From the NCBI RefSeq assembly GCF_030812995.1, contig NZ_JAUSTT010000008.1, forward strand, positions 111,796-175,795: DNA of 64,000 nucleotides, given 5' to 3'. The stretch's first letter is position 1. Each line of letters opens with the position of its first letter. Shown here in pieces: positions 1 to 9,308 of the stretch. The stretch comes from Bacillus chungangensis (GTDB taxonomy: Bacteria; Bacillota; Bacilli; Bacillales; Bacillaceae_C). The position numbers were made by a program, and so were the translations under genes. The notes beneath the pieces are model-generated. The model was not told the origin of the DNA. It saw nothing but the letters and a program-made list of their open reading frames with translations, and did not search any database.

Positions 1-1091
1 TTATAAGGACTTTTAACGATTTCCTTGCGAATTTTATTTACTTCATTATTCATTGTTTCTTCAATTCGTTCGTAATCGCCGTTTCCATCAGTTCCTTCTA
101 AATACTGGCCTTGCAACGTATCAGCTGGATCGCCTCCTTGAGGAATTCCGCCTTCAAGCGCTCCATCACCTGAAAAAGTTTCGGTAATTCGCTGTACACT
201 AATTGCCAGCCCTTTCATATTTTCTTCATCAACAGGCTCTACAAGGTTTTCTTCGATGTTTTCTTGGGTGAAGTCAAGATCAGCAGTTACTGCTGTTACA
301 ACTTTATCTTGTCCTATAATCGTTCCTAGCATATGTTGAATTTGACGTTGAATGTCACGCTCTACTTGCTTTTTAATTTCCATCTGCTGAGCAAATTGGT
401 CACCGCTTGTGTTTTGACTATTCAAATCAAAGTAATCAAAGAATTGGTTCATGATCACGATGTTTTCAGTAGGAAGATTAGGGATGCTTTTTGAAACAAG
501 ATGGTATAAGGAACGAATTTGCTTCTCACTAAATTCTACACCTGGTTTCGTGTTTAAAATGATAGAGGCCGAAGCTTCTTCCGACGTATCATTAACGAAA
601 AGGCTTTTCTCTGGTAGTTGAATCATTACCTTCGCTTGATTGACACCATCAATTTCAGTAATTAAATTCGCTAATTCTGTTTGCATTGCATCAAGTTTCA
701 TGACATTAAACTCATTATCAGTTGTACCGAAACCAGCGTTCTGGCTAAAAAATGAATAGTCGATGCTGCCGGATTTCGGTATCCCCTCTGCCGCCAACTC
801 CACTTTTAACGCATCAATGTTTTTCTCTGGGACTTTGATTGTCGTGCCATTATCGACAATTTCAGATTTGATGCCTCTTTCATCTAAACTTTCTTTAATA
901 GCACCTGTTTCAGAAGGAGTAAGATTGCTATACAATGGCGCCATCGGTGTTTTTGTGGCAAAATAGCTGATCGTAATAATAAGCAAGATTGCTAAAATAC
1001 TAGATCCTGAAATAATTAGTTTTTGTTTTTTTGATTTTGAAGTCCAAAAGTCTGTTATCCTATTTTTGTAATTCTGCAATGTTTCATTCAT
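1..1091 (-). CDS. fliF: Flagellar MS-ring protein FliF (3' end outside window)
   Basis: FliF builds the MS ring, the membrane platform on which the flagellar motor and export gate assemble. I translated the 363 codons visible between the ATG at 1091 and the left window edge. They show a cytoplasmic N-terminus with two basic stretches (K19-K24), one transmembrane segment at about residues 25-44, and then the periplasmic-side ring-building motifs typical of the YscJ/FliF family (APLYSNL near residue 52, PEKSLF near 170). About the first two thirds of a usual 520-540 residue FliF is present; the second membrane segment and the FliG-binding tail lie off the edge. A GGGGG stretch 8-9 bases upstream serves as ribosome binding site. 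It is the fourth gene of the flgB-flgC-fliE-fliF series, but an unusual 616-bp gap separates it from fliE. Confidence 0.95.
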   Translation of the reverse strand, partial: MNETLQNYKNRITDFWTSKSKKQKLIISGSSILAILLIITISYFATKTPMAPLYSNLTPSETGAIKESLDERGIKSEIVDNGTTIKVPEKNIDALKVELAAEGIPKSGSIDYSFFSQNAGFGTTDNEFNVMKLDAMQTELANLITEIDGVNQAKVMIQLPEKSLFVNDTSEEASASIILNTKPGVEFSEKQIRSLYHLVSKSIPNLPTENIVIMNQFFDYFDLNSQNTSGDQFAQQMEIKKQVERDIQRQIQHMLGTIIGQDKVVTAVTADLDFTQENIEENLVEPVDEENMKGLAISVQRITETFSGDGALEGGIPQGGDPADTLQGQYLEGTDGNGDYERIEETMNNEVNKIRKEIVKSPY

Positions 1092-1707
1092 TATAAATCC
1101 CCCGGTCAATTAAAGAGAACTAGCCGAACAGTGAGCATATACTTTTCCAAAACATGTTAGGTTTTTACCAATACTTTCTGAAATGGCCAGGCAGCCGCCT
1201 TCCGATAGTGCAGCAGCATCTAGTAGAGATTTTCTCCCGTACTATCTATCAAGCTCTGTCACAATTACATTACTTCGCAACATCTTCTGTTCTGCCGCCT
1301 GCTAATATGCAGATTTTCCTTCAGAACAGTCACTAATATAGGATAAATTAAAAATATTACATGATTTCTTTAATGTTTTACTTTGAAGCAATGTGTCCCC
1401 TTGAAAGCAGACTATCATTCATTCTTTCGATAAGAGAATATCCGAAGAGCTTGATAGGATAGCTTGCTTCATCCACTTTGGTGTTTGAATGGTCTTCTGT
1501 AGCGCTTTTCCCATTCTGTACAAGTCAAACACTTGAAGTTTGTGCTTCTTTGAACTTATGTGCTTCTTGTTAAACACGCAATATAAGAAAACTGCTATGT
1601 ATAACGGCGCCCATTGCTTTCCTTAGTTTAAGATAACCCTTGGCATCGGCGGAAGCTGAGTATGTACTTATCCGTTTTAAGAGATCATTCAGAGCTTTTA
1701 GGTTGCA
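1092..1707. other. 616-bp gap inside the flagellar operon, no recognisable gene
   Basis: In related bacilli fliE and fliF are nearly contiguous, as I recall. Here 616 bases separate them. Both strands carry only short open frames with no supported ribosome binding site and no familiar protein; the longest is a 60-codon plus-strand frame at 1154-1336. I see no terminator with a U-tract, no terminal inverted repeats and no copy of the dispersed repeat found elsewhere in the window. Base composition is similar to its surroundings. It may be a decayed insertion or an untranslated spacer. Confidence 0.6.
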
Positions 1708-2019
1708 TTATACTTGCATTCTCATTACTTCTTGATATGCTTCTACAACTTTATTTCTAACTTCTAAAACAGTATTTAACGAGATGCTTGCTTTTTGTGT
1801 TGCAATTAAAACTTGATGTAAATCAACATTCTCGCCTCTAGCTAATTTTTCAGTAAGAATATCTCCTGTAACTTGAGCTTCGTTGACTTCCGCTATTGAC
1901 TTTTTTAGAAAATCCCCGAATTTTACATGAGCTTCGTTTGGGGTTGGTGCAGCTATACGTGTTGTTTGTTCTAATTGGGTGTTAGGTGCCGTTAACGAAA
2001 ATATATTAGAAACTGCCAT
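1708..2019 (-). CDS. fliE: Flagellar hook-basal body protein FliE
   Basis: FliE is the small export-dependent adaptor that joins the MS ring to the proximal rod. The 103-residue product has normal family length and the conserved C-terminal half: the GD(I/F)LTEKLARGENVDLHQVLIA-type segment at about 53-73, followed by the SLNTVLEVRNKVVEAYQEVMRMQV-like tail that packs against FliF and FlgB. The start is an ATG preceded by AGGAGG with 9-base spacing. It lies 14 bases after flgC, so the two are co-transcribed. The following gap before fliF is abnormal. Confidence 0.96.
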   Translation of the reverse strand: MAVSNIFSLTAPNTQLEQTTRIAAPTPNEAHVKFGDFLKKSIAEVNEAQVTGDILTEKLARGENVDLHQVLIATQKASISLNTVLEVRNKVVEAYQEVMRMQV

Positions 2020-2033
2020 TTCATCATGCCTCC

Positions 2034-2495
2034 TTATTTACCAATTTCCAAAGCTTTCATCATCATTGCTTTTGAAGCGTTAAAAGCTGTGACGTTTGCT
2101 TCATAGGAACGAGTTGCACTCATTAGATCAACCATTTCTCTGAGAGGGTCAACATTAGGAAGATCTACATAACCTTCCGCATTTGCATCTGGATGCAGCG
2201 GGTCGTATACAGATTTAAAAGGTGTGTTTTCATCTTCAATAATTTTTGTCACCTTTACACCATCTCCCACTGTATGACTATCTTTCGATCCCATTGCCAT
2301 CTGTAGAAAGGATGAAAATGAATTGTTTTTAGGCTGCATCACAACCATTTTCCTTTTATAAGGCTGCCACTCTCCATCTACCATTTTCCCTCTAGTTGTA
2401 TCTACATGAGCCATATTAGAGGAAATAACATCCATTCTAAGACGTTGTGAAGTTAAAGCTGTTGAAGTAATATTCATACTTTGAAACATAGACAC
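2034..2495 (-). CDS. flgC: Flagellar proximal rod protein FlgC
   Basis: FlgC is a proximal rod subunit of the basal body, exported through the flagellar type III apparatus. The 153-residue product has the N-terminal rod-family helix with the SQRLRMDVISSNMAH-type signature (about 16-30) and the C-terminal NVDPLREMVDLMSATRSYEANV motif (about 113-135) that pairs with it in the coiled-coil D0 domain. The start is a GTG (2495), spaced 9 bases from an AGGAGG that overlaps the end of flgB; this fits the N-terminus I recall for the B. subtilis protein. Only 2 bases separate it from flgB, so translation is probably coupled. Confidence 0.96.
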   Translation of the reverse strand: MSMFQSMNITSTALTSQRLRMDVISSNMAHVDTTRGKMVDGEWQPYKRKMVVMQPKNNSFSSFLQMAMGSKDSHTVGDGVKVTKIIEDENTPFKSVYDPLHPDANAEGYVDLPNVDPLREMVDLMSATRSYEANVTAFNASKAMMMKALEIGK

Positions 2496-2497
2496 AA

Positions 2498-2890
2498 TTA
2501 TTTACCTCCTTTCACGACACTTTGCAGCGTTGAAAATTTGCCGTTTAGCCGATCTATTAATACGTTGAAGTAAATTTGATTTCTTGCTGAGTCAGACATT
2601 TCGGCATCGATATCAACGTTATTACCATTGTCATGATATTTGACATTGTTTTTCTTATAAACAGCAGGATGAATAGCTGCTGTTTTAAATTGATAGTGCC
2701 GTTCATCAGACCTTTTGGCTGTAAGCGTTTCATTTTTTGCTTCCTGGAACACACTCTTAAAACTTACGTCTTTCGCTTTATAATTGGGTGTGTCATTGTT
2801 GGCAATGTTTTGTGATATTACTTTTTGCTTAGTTGCTGAATAATCCAATGCATGTTCCAGCGTATAAAAGGTATTTGTGAATAAATTCAT
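2498..2890 (-). CDS. flgB: Flagellar proximal rod protein FlgB
   Basis: FlgB is the first proximal rod component and the first gene of the large fla/che-type motility operon in bacilli. The 130-residue product shows the rod signature AT(K)QKVISQNIANNDTPNYKA (about 19-38) and a short C-terminal helix. The start ATG has AGAGGTG upstream. In B. subtilis this operon is expressed from sigma-A and sigma-D promoters and is repressed by CodY, whose gene lies just upstream here. I found no convincing sigma-D motif upstream (see the 2891-3611 entry). Confidence 0.95.
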   Translation of the reverse strand: MNLFTNTFYTLEHALDYSATKQKVISQNIANNDTPNYKAKDVSFKSVFQEAKNETLTAKRSDERHYQFKTAAIHPAVYKKNNVKYHDNGNNVDIDAEMSDSARNQIYFNVLIDRLNGKFSTLQSVVKGGK

Positions 2891-3611
2891 TTCGACACCT
2901 CTATGTAAGAAATTTTACAAAATCGTATCCATTTTGACATAAAACATGCAAAACTTACTAACTATTGTAATGTTTTGTAACCAAACTGTCTACGAGAAAA
3001 AGACAAATTTCGAGAGAATAGTGCTTATTTAAATAAAATGATACTTTTGGTACACATGTGTTCATTTAATTTCTGTTACGTTTTTCCTGGTTTTATTAAA
3101 TTTAAGCAGAATTTTCAAACTATACCATAGGGAAAATTTCTTATTTTTACCATTTACATAGTGAAAAACGGTAAAAGATGTATGGTATAAAAAACATTTC
3201 CATTAAAAATGGATGATATTGCTTCATTCTAAATTAGTACTTAATAAATACAAAGAGGAGAATAGTTCTAATACAATGGACAGATAAGTGTCCACCAAAA
3301 CTTAAAAAAAAAAAAGAAAAATACCCTTTCTCACCAAGAAAAAAGTTTAAATTCCTTCAGAGCAGAACAATAGATAGGGAAAAAAGAATAGATGCAAGCC
3401 GAGGTAAATGACACTTTTAGCTTAGTTTCAACATGAAATGCAAGTTAATAACAGGTCCAAACGAATTACCGCTTGGGCCAAACTCGCAAACAGACCGAGG
3501 ATACCCCTGAATAGATGGAAAGCATACAAATAACAAAACAGCGTTTTTCTTGGACTATTGTGATTCTTAATAGCAAGTTTATTTGTTGGGTACCAATCGC
3601 CTTTATAACAT
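2891..3611 (-). promoter_or_regulatory. Upstream region of the flagellar operon
   Basis: This AT-rich 720-bp non-coding stretch between the codY terminator and flgB must hold the flagellar operon promoter. No clear sigma-D promoter (TAAA with GCCGATAA) is visible on the minus strand. A weak sigma-A candidate is TTGCAT, 18 bases, TACGAT just before flgB. A nested inverted repeat lies at 3121-3189 and a small TGGACA/TGTCCA palindrome at 3277-3294. The best CodY-box resemblance (3110-3124) has four mismatches to the 15-base consensus. No gene is supported in this stretch. Confidence 0.5.
3121..3189. repeat. Nested inverted repeat upstream of flgB
   Basis: The outer arms TATACCATA (3121-3129) and TATGGTATA (3181-3189) are perfect 9-base inverted copies. 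Inside them TTTTACC (3145-3151) and GGTAAAA (3170-3176) form a second perfect 7-base pair. The arrangement could fold as a two-tier stem in RNA or act as spaced operator half-sites. Neither strand has a U-tract after it that would suggest a terminator. Confidence 0.55.
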
Positions 3612-3660
3612 AAATAAACACCCTGAAAATGAGAAGAGCATTTTTTAAGGGTGTTTATTT
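3612..3660 (-). terminator. Intrinsic terminator of the codY operon
   Basis: A perfect 13-base inverted repeat, AAATAAACACCCT at 3612-3624 and AGGGTGTTTATTT at 3648-3660, lies about 50 bases after the codY stop codon. The stem ends in T-rich sequence on the minus strand. The 23-base loop is long for a terminator but the stem is exact. It separates xerC-hslVU-codY from the flagellar operon. Confidence 0.75.
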
Positions 3661-3710
3661 TTGGTTTCACTATATATATTGTGATGCTCGTTTATTCACA
3701 AGCCGCAGCA

Positions 3711-4490
3711 TTAGTTTGCTTTTAATTTCTCTAGCTCCACTAAAAACTTATCATTTAACACTTTAATATATGTTCCTTTCATGCCTAATGAACGCGACTC
3801 AATAACGCCAGCACTTTCAAGTTTACGCAATGCATTCACAATGACGGAGCGAGTAATTCCAACACGGTCTGCGATTTTTGATGCAACAAGCAAGCCTTCT
3901 TTGCCATTTAATTCTTCAAAAATATGCTCAATAGCTTCAAGCTCGCTGTACGATAGTGAACTTATTGCCATTTGAACAACTGCTTTGCTTCGTGCTTCTT
4001 CCTCAATTTCTTCAGCTTTTTCTCGTAATATTTCCATTCCAACGACAGTAGCGCCATATTCAGCTAATATTAAGTCATCGTCTTGGAACTTTTCTTCTAA
4101 ACGAGCTAAAATGAGTGTTCCTAGACGTTCACCGCCGCCGATAATCGGTACAATGGTTGTCAAGCCGCTGCCAAAAATATTTTTATTTTCAACCGGGAAT
4201 GCAGTATACTGACTGTTAATATCTAAATTTGAAGAGGTTTCTGTAATATTAAACAAGCTTTGTGTATACTCTTCTGGAAATTGACGCTCCTCTAACATTT
4301 TTTTCATGCGGTCATTTTCAATTTGTTGGTTAATCGAATATCCTAGTAGTTTCCCACGACGACTTACAATAAAAATATTTGCTCCTATGACCTCTTGAAG
4401 TGTTTCTGACATTTCAATAAAATTCACAGGCTTTCCTGCTGCTTTTTGTAACATTGCATTAATTTTTCGTGTTCTTGATAATAAATCCAT
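3711..4490 (-). CDS. codY: GTP- and branched-chain-amino-acid-sensing global repressor CodY
   Basis: CodY is the global nutritional repressor of low-G+C Gram-positives. It binds DNA when GTP and isoleucine/leucine/valine are abundant and represses motility, competence and catabolic genes. The 259-residue product has the usual length, with an N-terminal GAF domain (about 1-155) that holds the branched-chain amino-acid pocket and a C-terminal winged helix-turn-helix (about 203-245, [20 protein letters not shown]). Identity to the B. subtilis protein is visibly very high over the linker and DNA-binding domain. A textbook AGGAGG precedes the ATG. It is the last gene of the xerC-hslV-hslU-codY cluster, with a 150-bp spacer after hslU that could carry an extra promoter. 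Confidence 0.98.
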   Translation of the reverse strand: MDLLSRTRKINAMLQKAAGKPVNFIEMSETLQEVIGANIFIVSRRGKLLGYSINQQIENDRMKKMLEERQFPEEYTQSLFNITETSSNLDINSQYTAFPVENKNIFGSGLTTIVPIIGGGERLGTLILARLEEKFQDDDLILAEYGATVVGMEILREKAEEIEEEARSKAVVQMAISSLSYSELEAIEHIFEELNGKEGLLVASKIADRVGITRSVIVNALRKLESAGVIESRSLGMKGTYIKVLNDKFLVELEKLKAN

Positions 4491-4642
4491 TTTTTCTTCC
4501 TCCTAAATATCTGTCTGTTGTTTTTCATCGTTGAGTTCTGTAAAAGTTTTTTCAAACATTTCGCCTTATGCTAATAGAAGGCTGCTTCAGGACAAAACGT
4601 TTTTATTGTTACGTTCCGTCCTTCGCTTCGATTTTAATGCGA

Positions 4643-6055
4643 CTATAAAATAAACTGGCTTAAATCTTTGTTTTTTGAAATTGCCCCTAGCTTTTCATCC
4701 ACATATTGCGGGGTAATGATGATTTTTTCCATCGTGATGTCCGGAGCCTCAAAAGAAACGTCCTCCAACAATTTTTCCAAAATCGTGTGCAACCTGCGAG
4801 CTCCAATATTATCCGTATTTTGATTGACTTCGAAGGCTAATTCCGCGATTCTACAAATAGCCTCGTCAGAAAATTCAATTTGTATACTTTCCGTTTCCAA
4901 TAAAGCGATATATTGTTTAACTAGAGCATTATCCGGCTCTACTAAAATTTTTATAAAATCTTCTGTCGTCAGCTTTCCGAGTTCTACTCGAATTGGAAAA
5001 CGCCCCTGCAGCTCTGGTATTAAGTCAGAAGGCTTTGCCATATGGAAAGCACCAGCAGCAATAAAAAGGATATGGTCCGTCTTTACAGAGCCGTATTTCG
5101 AGACAACAGTCGAACCTTCTACAATCGGCAAAATGTCACGTTGAACGCCTTCACGCGATACTTCTCCAGATGAATGGTTTCCACTTCTGCTCGCAATTTT
5201 ATCGATTTCATCAATAAAGATGATACCCGTTTGTTCAGCTCTAAAAACAGCTTCTTGTGTTACTTCGTCCATATCGATCAGCTTCTGGGCCTCAACATTA
5301 GTGAGAACCTTCCTGGCATCCTTTACTGGCAATTTACGCTTCTTTTTTCTTTTTGGGATTAAGTTGCTTAAAGCGTCTTGCATATTCATGCCCATTTGCT
5401 CCATGCCAGAGCCTTGCAGCATATCAAACATTGAAGGCTGCTGCTCTTCGACTTCGACACTTACCAGTTCGTTTTCTAGTTCGCCTTTCGCTAGCTTTTC
5501 CGCTATGACCCTCTTTTTATCACGTATGGATGTTTCTTCTAAATCATTCTCTTGCTCTGTTTCCTTCGCTTGTTGATCTCCTCCGAAAATCATTTCAAAA
5601 GGGTTTTTATAGCTAGTTGATTTCTTTTTGGATGGGACTAATAGGTCTACTAAACGGCGATTCGCATTTTTTTCGGCTACTTCTTTTACTTCTAGCATTT
5701 TTTCTTCCTTCACTAGTCGAACAGAAGTTTCAACTAAATCACGAACCATAGACTCCACATCACGTCCAACATAGCCAACTTCCGTAAATTTGGTCGCCTC
5801 TACTTTAATAAAAGGTGCTCCAACTAATTTTGCCATTCTCCTCGCAATTTCTGTTTTCCCAACACCAGTAGGGCCAATCATTAAAATGTTTTTAGGAATG
5901 ATTTCATCGCGGATTTTCCCTGATAACAATCCACGGCGATAGCGATTCCTCAAAGCGACTGCCACCGCTCGCTTTGCTTCTTTTTGACCAATAATAAACT
6001 GATCGAGTTTTTCTACAATTTGCCTCGGTGTTAAGTTTGCTGTATTGTTTTTCAA
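4643..6055 (-). CDS. hslU: ATP-dependent protease ATPase subunit HslU (ClpY/CodX)
   Basis: HslU is the AAA+ unfoldase that feeds proteins into the HslV peptidase. The Walker A GPTGVGKT is at about residues 61-68, followed by GYVGRD pore residues, a long charged I-domain (about 110-235), Walker [10 protein letters not shown] and a C-terminal sensor-2 GARRLHT. The C-terminus ends in SQFIL, the tail that docks into and activates HslV. I chose the TTG at 6055 (470 residues): GGAG sits 8 bases upstream, whereas a GTG at 6064 overlaps that GGAG and would leave no usable spacing. It follows hslV by about 18 bases and is probably translationally linked. Confidence 0.96.
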   Translation of the reverse strand: MKNNTANLTPRQIVEKLDQFIIGQKEAKRAVAVALRNRYRRGLLSGKIRDEIIPKNILMIGPTGVGKTEIARRMAKLVGAPFIKVEATKFTEVGYVGRDVESMVRDLVETSVRLVKEEKMLEVKEVAEKNANRRLVDLLVPSKKKSTSYKNPFEMIFGGDQQAKETEQENDLEETSIRDKKRVIAEKLAKGELENELVSVEVEEQQPSMFDMLQGSGMEQMGMNMQDALSNLIPKRKKKRKLPVKDARKVLTNVEAQKLIDMDEVTQEAVFRAEQTGIIFIDEIDKIASRSGNHSSGEVSREGVQRDILPIVEGSTVVSKYGSVKTDHILFIAAGAFHMAKPSDLIPELQGRFPIRVELGKLTTEDFIKILVEPDNALVKQYIALLETESIQIEFSDEAICRIAELAFEVNQNTDNIGARRLHTILEKLLEDVSFEAPDITMEKIIITPQYVDEKLGAISKNKDLSQFIL

Positions 6056-6073
6056 GCTGCTCACTCCTTTTTT

Positions 6074-6616
6074 TTACAGCTCTTCTACAATAATGTTATT
6101 ATTCGTATACACACAAATATCTGCAGCTATTTCTAGCGCAGATTTCGCAATCTCTTTTGCTGATAAATGTTCTCCAGCATATCTCTTTAATGCCCGTCCA
6201 GCAGCTAATGCATAGTTGCCGCCAGAACCAATAGCTAAAATATCGTCATCTGGTTCAATGACTTCACCAGTGCCCGAAATCAGCAGCAAATGCTGTTTAT
6301 CCATTACAATCAACATTGCCTCTAGTTTTCTGAGGATTTTATCGCTGCGCCATTGCTTTGCTAATTCAACGGCTGCCCGCTGCAAATTGCCATTGAACTC
6401 TTGCAGCTTTCCCTCGAACATTTCAAAGAGTGTAAACGCATCAGCAACAGATCCAGCAAAACCGGCTAATACTTTTCCGTTAAATAATTTACGAACTTTC
6501 CTTGCAGTATGTTTCATGACAACAGCATTGCCAAATGTTACCTGTCCATCGCCAGCTATCGCATGCTTTCCTTGATGATGAATAGCAAAAATCGTCGTCG
6601 CATGAAAGCCTTCCAT
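6074..6616 (-). CDS. hslV: ATP-dependent protease peptidase subunit HslV (ClpQ/CodW)
   Basis: HslV is the proteasome-like peptidase of the two-component HslUV protease. The 180-residue product has the N-terminal-nucleophile fold signatures: HATTI at 5-9, GDGQVT, the [16 protein letters not shown] loop and [16 protein letters not shown]. Canonical HslV exposes a Thr directly after Met removal; B. subtilis CodW is reported to use Ser2 instead. Here residue 2 is Glu, which blocks simple Met removal and cannot be the nucleophile. The aligned Thr7 would need removal of a six-residue propeptide (MEGFHA), as described for staphylococcal HslV. The ATG is well placed after GGAGGG, so the extension looks real. 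Confidence 0.96.
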   Translation of the reverse strand: MEGFHATTIFAIHHQGKHAIAGDGQVTFGNAVVMKHTARKVRKLFNGKVLAGFAGSVADAFTLFEMFEGKLQEFNGNLQRAAVELAKQWRSDKILRKLEAMLIVMDKQHLLLISGTGEVIEPDDDILAIGSGGNYALAAGRALKRYAGEHLSAKEIAKSALEIAADICVYTNNNIIVEEL

Positions 6617-6664
6617 CGCATATTCCCTCCTTCTAGCTGCTCGTCTCTTACAACTCAGTATAAC

Positions 6665-7567
6665 CTAGCCCCGTGGATGATGATTCAAATAAGTTTTACG
6701 CAAGTGTTCTTTTGTCACATGTGTATATATTTGTGTAGATGATAAATGGGAATGGCCTAGCAATTCTTGAACCGTTCTCATATCAGCACCATTATTTAAA
6801 AGATGGGTTGCAAAGGTGTGACGCAGCATATGTGGGTGCATCTTTCCATGAAGAGATGCCTTTTTCATCATCTCATTTAAAACATAACGAATACCTCTAG
6901 GCGTCAAGGGCGCTCCTCGGAAATTCACAAACAGTAAAGGATGGTCATGTTGTTTATCCACCAAATGAAGTCTACCTTCTTGTAGATAAGTTTGCAATGC
7001 TTCCTCAGCAAAAGCACCGAAAAGCACATATCGCTCTTTTCTTCCTTTTCCTCTGATCAAAATTGTCGAAAACTCAAAATCAACATCATCCAATCGGATG
7101 TTTGCACACTCGCTCACACGAATACCTGTCGCATACAATATTTCTAAAAGTGCACGGTTTCGTTTATCAAGTGCTGAGTCTGATTGGCAGCTATTAAATA
7201 ACCGCTCCATCTCATCTTCATAAAAAAAGGTTGGCAGCTTCAGACTTTTTCTAGGCTGAGAGATAGACGAAAAAGGGTTCTTTTCGATGGCAGCTTCTCT
7301 CAGCAAGAATGTATAAAAACTTCTTAAACTTGAAATTTTTCTCGAAACACTATTTCTAGCATATTGCTTTTCATACAAAAGTGTTAAATATAGACGTGCA
7401 TCAACATATTGACAATCACGGATTGAAGCAATACCTTGTTCAGCCATGAACATGTAAAAATGTTCTATATCTCGGCGATAGCATTCAATCGTATACTGTG
7501 AATAATTCTTTTCTATTTGCAAATATTCCATAAATGAGCGCAAATCTTCAGATATTTTTTTTTTCAT
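6665..7567 (-). CDS. xerC: Site-specific tyrosine recombinase XerC (CodV)
   Basis: Together with an XerD-type partner this recombinase resolves chromosome dimers at dif. The 300-residue protein has an N-terminal SAM-like core-binding domain (about 8-95) and a catalytic domain with the expected residues: Arg in TGIRVSE (about 150), Lys in RGKGRKE, HMLR (H246, R249), H272 in LLGHSH and nucleophile Tyr281. Its position first in xerC-hslV-hslU-codY identifies it as the CodV type rather than a phage integrase. GAGGTG precedes the ATG. No partner att or dif site is evident in the window. Confidence 0.93.
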   Translation of the reverse strand: MKKKISEDLRSFMEYLQIEKNYSQYTIECYRRDIEHFYMFMAEQGIASIRDCQYVDARLYLTLLYEKQYARNSVSRKISSLRSFYTFLLREAAIEKNPFSSISQPRKSLKLPTFFYEDEMERLFNSCQSDSALDKRNRALLEILYATGIRVSECANIRLDDVDFEFSTILIRGKGRKERYVLFGAFAEEALQTYLQEGRLHLVDKQHDHPLLFVNFRGAPLTPRGIRYVLNEMMKKASLHGKMHPHMLRHTFATHLLNNGADMRTVQELLGHSHLSSTQIYTHVTKEHLRKTYLNHHPRG

Positions 7568-7627
7568 TAAAACACCTCACAAGGCTATAAAAATCGTATC
7601 ATATTTTTACAGCACTTGCAATGAACG

Positions 7628-8926
7628 TTACAAATTTTTCACAAAGTTTTGAATTGTTTGTAATGAGCGTTTAACATATTCTTGATTTCGTGCTTTTTTA
7701 TCTCTAATCTTTACATCTAAAGCTGGCAATAATCCAAAGTTTACATTCATCGGCTGAAATCCTTTAGGATTTGTTTTTGTTATATAATGAGCCATGCTTC
7801 CCAACGAAGTTTCGGCAGGGAACTCAATTGGCTCCTTGTTTTCCGCAAGACGTGCAGCATTGATGCCAGCAATGAGGCCACTGGCAGCAGATTCAACGTA
7901 GCCTTCTACACCTGTCATTTGTCCTGCAAACAAGAGATTGTCATTCGTTTTCATTTGATAGGTTGAACGAAGGATTTGGGGAGAATTAATAAACGTGTTA
8001 CGATGCATGACACCATACCGAACAATCTCCGCTTGCTCCAACCCAGGAATCATTCGAATAACTTCCTTTTGCGGCCCCCATTTCAAATGTGTCTGAAAAC
8101 CGACAATATTATATAATGTTCCTGCCGCATCATCTTGTCTTAGTTGTACAACTGCATACGGACGCTTCCCTGTCCGAGGATCTTCCAAACCTACAGGCTT
8201 TAATGGTCCAAACAGCATCGTTTTCCTTCCCCTTGCTGCCATTACTTCGATTGGCATACAGCCTTCAAAAAAGATTTCTTTTTCAAATTCCTTTAGAGGT
8301 ACGGTTTCTGCAGCCACAAGCGCATCATAGAAACGATTGAATTCTTCTTCTGTCATTGGACAATTTAAATAAGCAGCTTCTCCCTTATCATACCGTGATT
8401 TTAAATAAACCTTATTCATATCTATGCTGTCTTTTTCAATAATTGGTGCCGCAGCATCATAAAAATATAAATACTCTTCTCCAGTTAGTTTTCTAAGGGC
8501 ATCTGATAAGGCTGGACTTGTTAAAGGCCCTGTAGCAATAATCGTGATCCCCTCGGGAATTTCTGTTACTTCCTCCAAAAAAACCTTTACATTTGGATGA
8601 TTTTTAACTCGATCTGTAACCATACCGGCAAATTCATGGCGATCTACTGCCAGTGCTCCGCCTGCAGGTACAGACGCATGATCGCCTGCATGAATGATCA
8701 CTGACTGTAAATGCCTCATTTCTTCCTTAATAAGGCCAACAGCATTTGTTAGTTCATTTGCACGAAAAGAATTAGAACAGACTAATTCAGCAAATTTGTC
8801 CGTATGATGGGCAGGTGTTTGTTTAACAGGCCTCATTTCATATAAATGCACCTGAATGCCCCGTTCAGCGATTTGCCATGCTGCTTCACTGCCAGCAAGG
8901 CCCGCACCGATGACATTTACCTTCAT
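7628..8926 (-). CDS. trmFO: tRNA m5U54 methyltransferase TrmFO (Gid)
   Basis: TrmFO methylates U54 in the T-loop of tRNA using methylene-tetrahydrofolate and FAD instead of S-adenosylmethionine. An FAD-binding GxGxxG ([12 protein letters not shown], from residue 5), conserved cysteines in LVCSNSFR and [15 protein letters not shown], and the C-terminal [10 protein letters not shown] of the GidA/TrmFO family are visible. I start it at the ATG at 8926 (432 residues), seven bases after GGAGGT; an upstream in-frame ATG at 8941 overlaps that ribosome binding site. It precedes xerC by about 60 bases and could share its transcript. Confidence 0.96.
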   Translation of the reverse strand: MKVNVIGAGLAGSEAAWQIAERGIQVHLYEMRPVKQTPAHHTDKFAELVCSNSFRANELTNAVGLIKEEMRHLQSVIIHAGDHASVPAGGALAVDRHEFAGMVTDRVKNHPNVKVFLEEVTEIPEGITIIATGPLTSPALSDALRKLTGEEYLYFYDAAAPIIEKDSIDMNKVYLKSRYDKGEAAYLNCPMTEEEFNRFYDALVAAETVPLKEFEKEIFFEGCMPIEVMAARGRKTMLFGPLKPVGLEDPRTGKRPYAVVQLRQDDAAGTLYNIVGFQTHLKWGPQKEVIRMIPGLEQAEIVRYGVMHRNTFINSPQILRSTYQMKTNDNLLFAGQMTGVEGYVESAASGLIAGINAARLAENKEPIEFPAETSLGSMAHYITKTNPKGFQPMNVNFGLLPALDVKIRDKKARNQEYVKRSLQTIQNFVKNL

Positions 8927-9258
8927 TCCATGTACCTCCATTCCAACTATTCAAAAGGTTACCGACCCTATTCTTATAAGAACTCGTTCAATCAAGCAGG
9001 ATATAGAATCCCCTGTTGATTGCTAAAGCTTAGCGCACTTCAAAGGAAGATGATTCTTCATTGCAAAGAATACTTAGAAAAATAGATCTAAGCTAAAGAT
9101 TGAGGCAACGCTTTTTTCTGTACTGTAAAAACAGTAGGGTTTATCTAGAAAGCAAAATTGTGATGCTGTTCGCATATGACACTTTCCTACACCCCTCCTG
9201 CATTTTACAATACATATGAAAAGAAGAAAAGTAAAATCTCCTACAGTCATGTAAAAAA
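8927..9258. other. Non-coding gap between topA and trmFO
   Basis: About 330 bases hold the trmFO leader. I see no gene. There is a small TACTGT/ACAGTA hairpin at 9121-9136 and no clear sigma-A promoter pair; the trmFO promoter must nevertheless lie here because the topA terminator is just upstream. Confidence 0.5.
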
Positions 9259-9290
9259 TGAAAAAAGCAAGCGAACCGCTTACTTTTTCT
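9259..9290 (-). terminator. Intrinsic terminator of topA
   Basis: An 8-bp stem with one G-U pair (AAGTAAGC and GCTTGCTT on the minus strand, 9265-9285) and a 5-base loop is followed by a run of T residues. It begins about 20 bases after the topA stop codon. Confidence 0.8.
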
Positions 9291-9308
9291 CACCTGCAGC
9301 AATAAATG

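Noticed and set aside
1154..1336. 60-codon plus-strand open frame in the fliE-fliF gap
   Set aside because: No ribosome binding site, no recognisable family, and opposite to the operon direction; taken as chance.
3110..3124. Possible CodY box upstream of flgB
   Set aside because: Four mismatches to the 15-base consensus in a very AT-rich region; expected by chance.
3277..3294. TGGACA/TGTCCA palindrome that resembles an insertion-sequence end
   Set aside because: Only one end is present, no transposase remnant or second terminal repeat is nearby.
3428..3670. 80-codon minus-strand open frame beyond codY
   Set aside because: It runs through the codY terminator stem and has no ribosome binding site or familiar sequence.
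6665..7567. Tyrosine recombinase as a sign of a prophage or integrative element
   Set aside because: It is the housekeeping XerC/CodV in its conserved place before hslV, with no att repeats or phage genes around.
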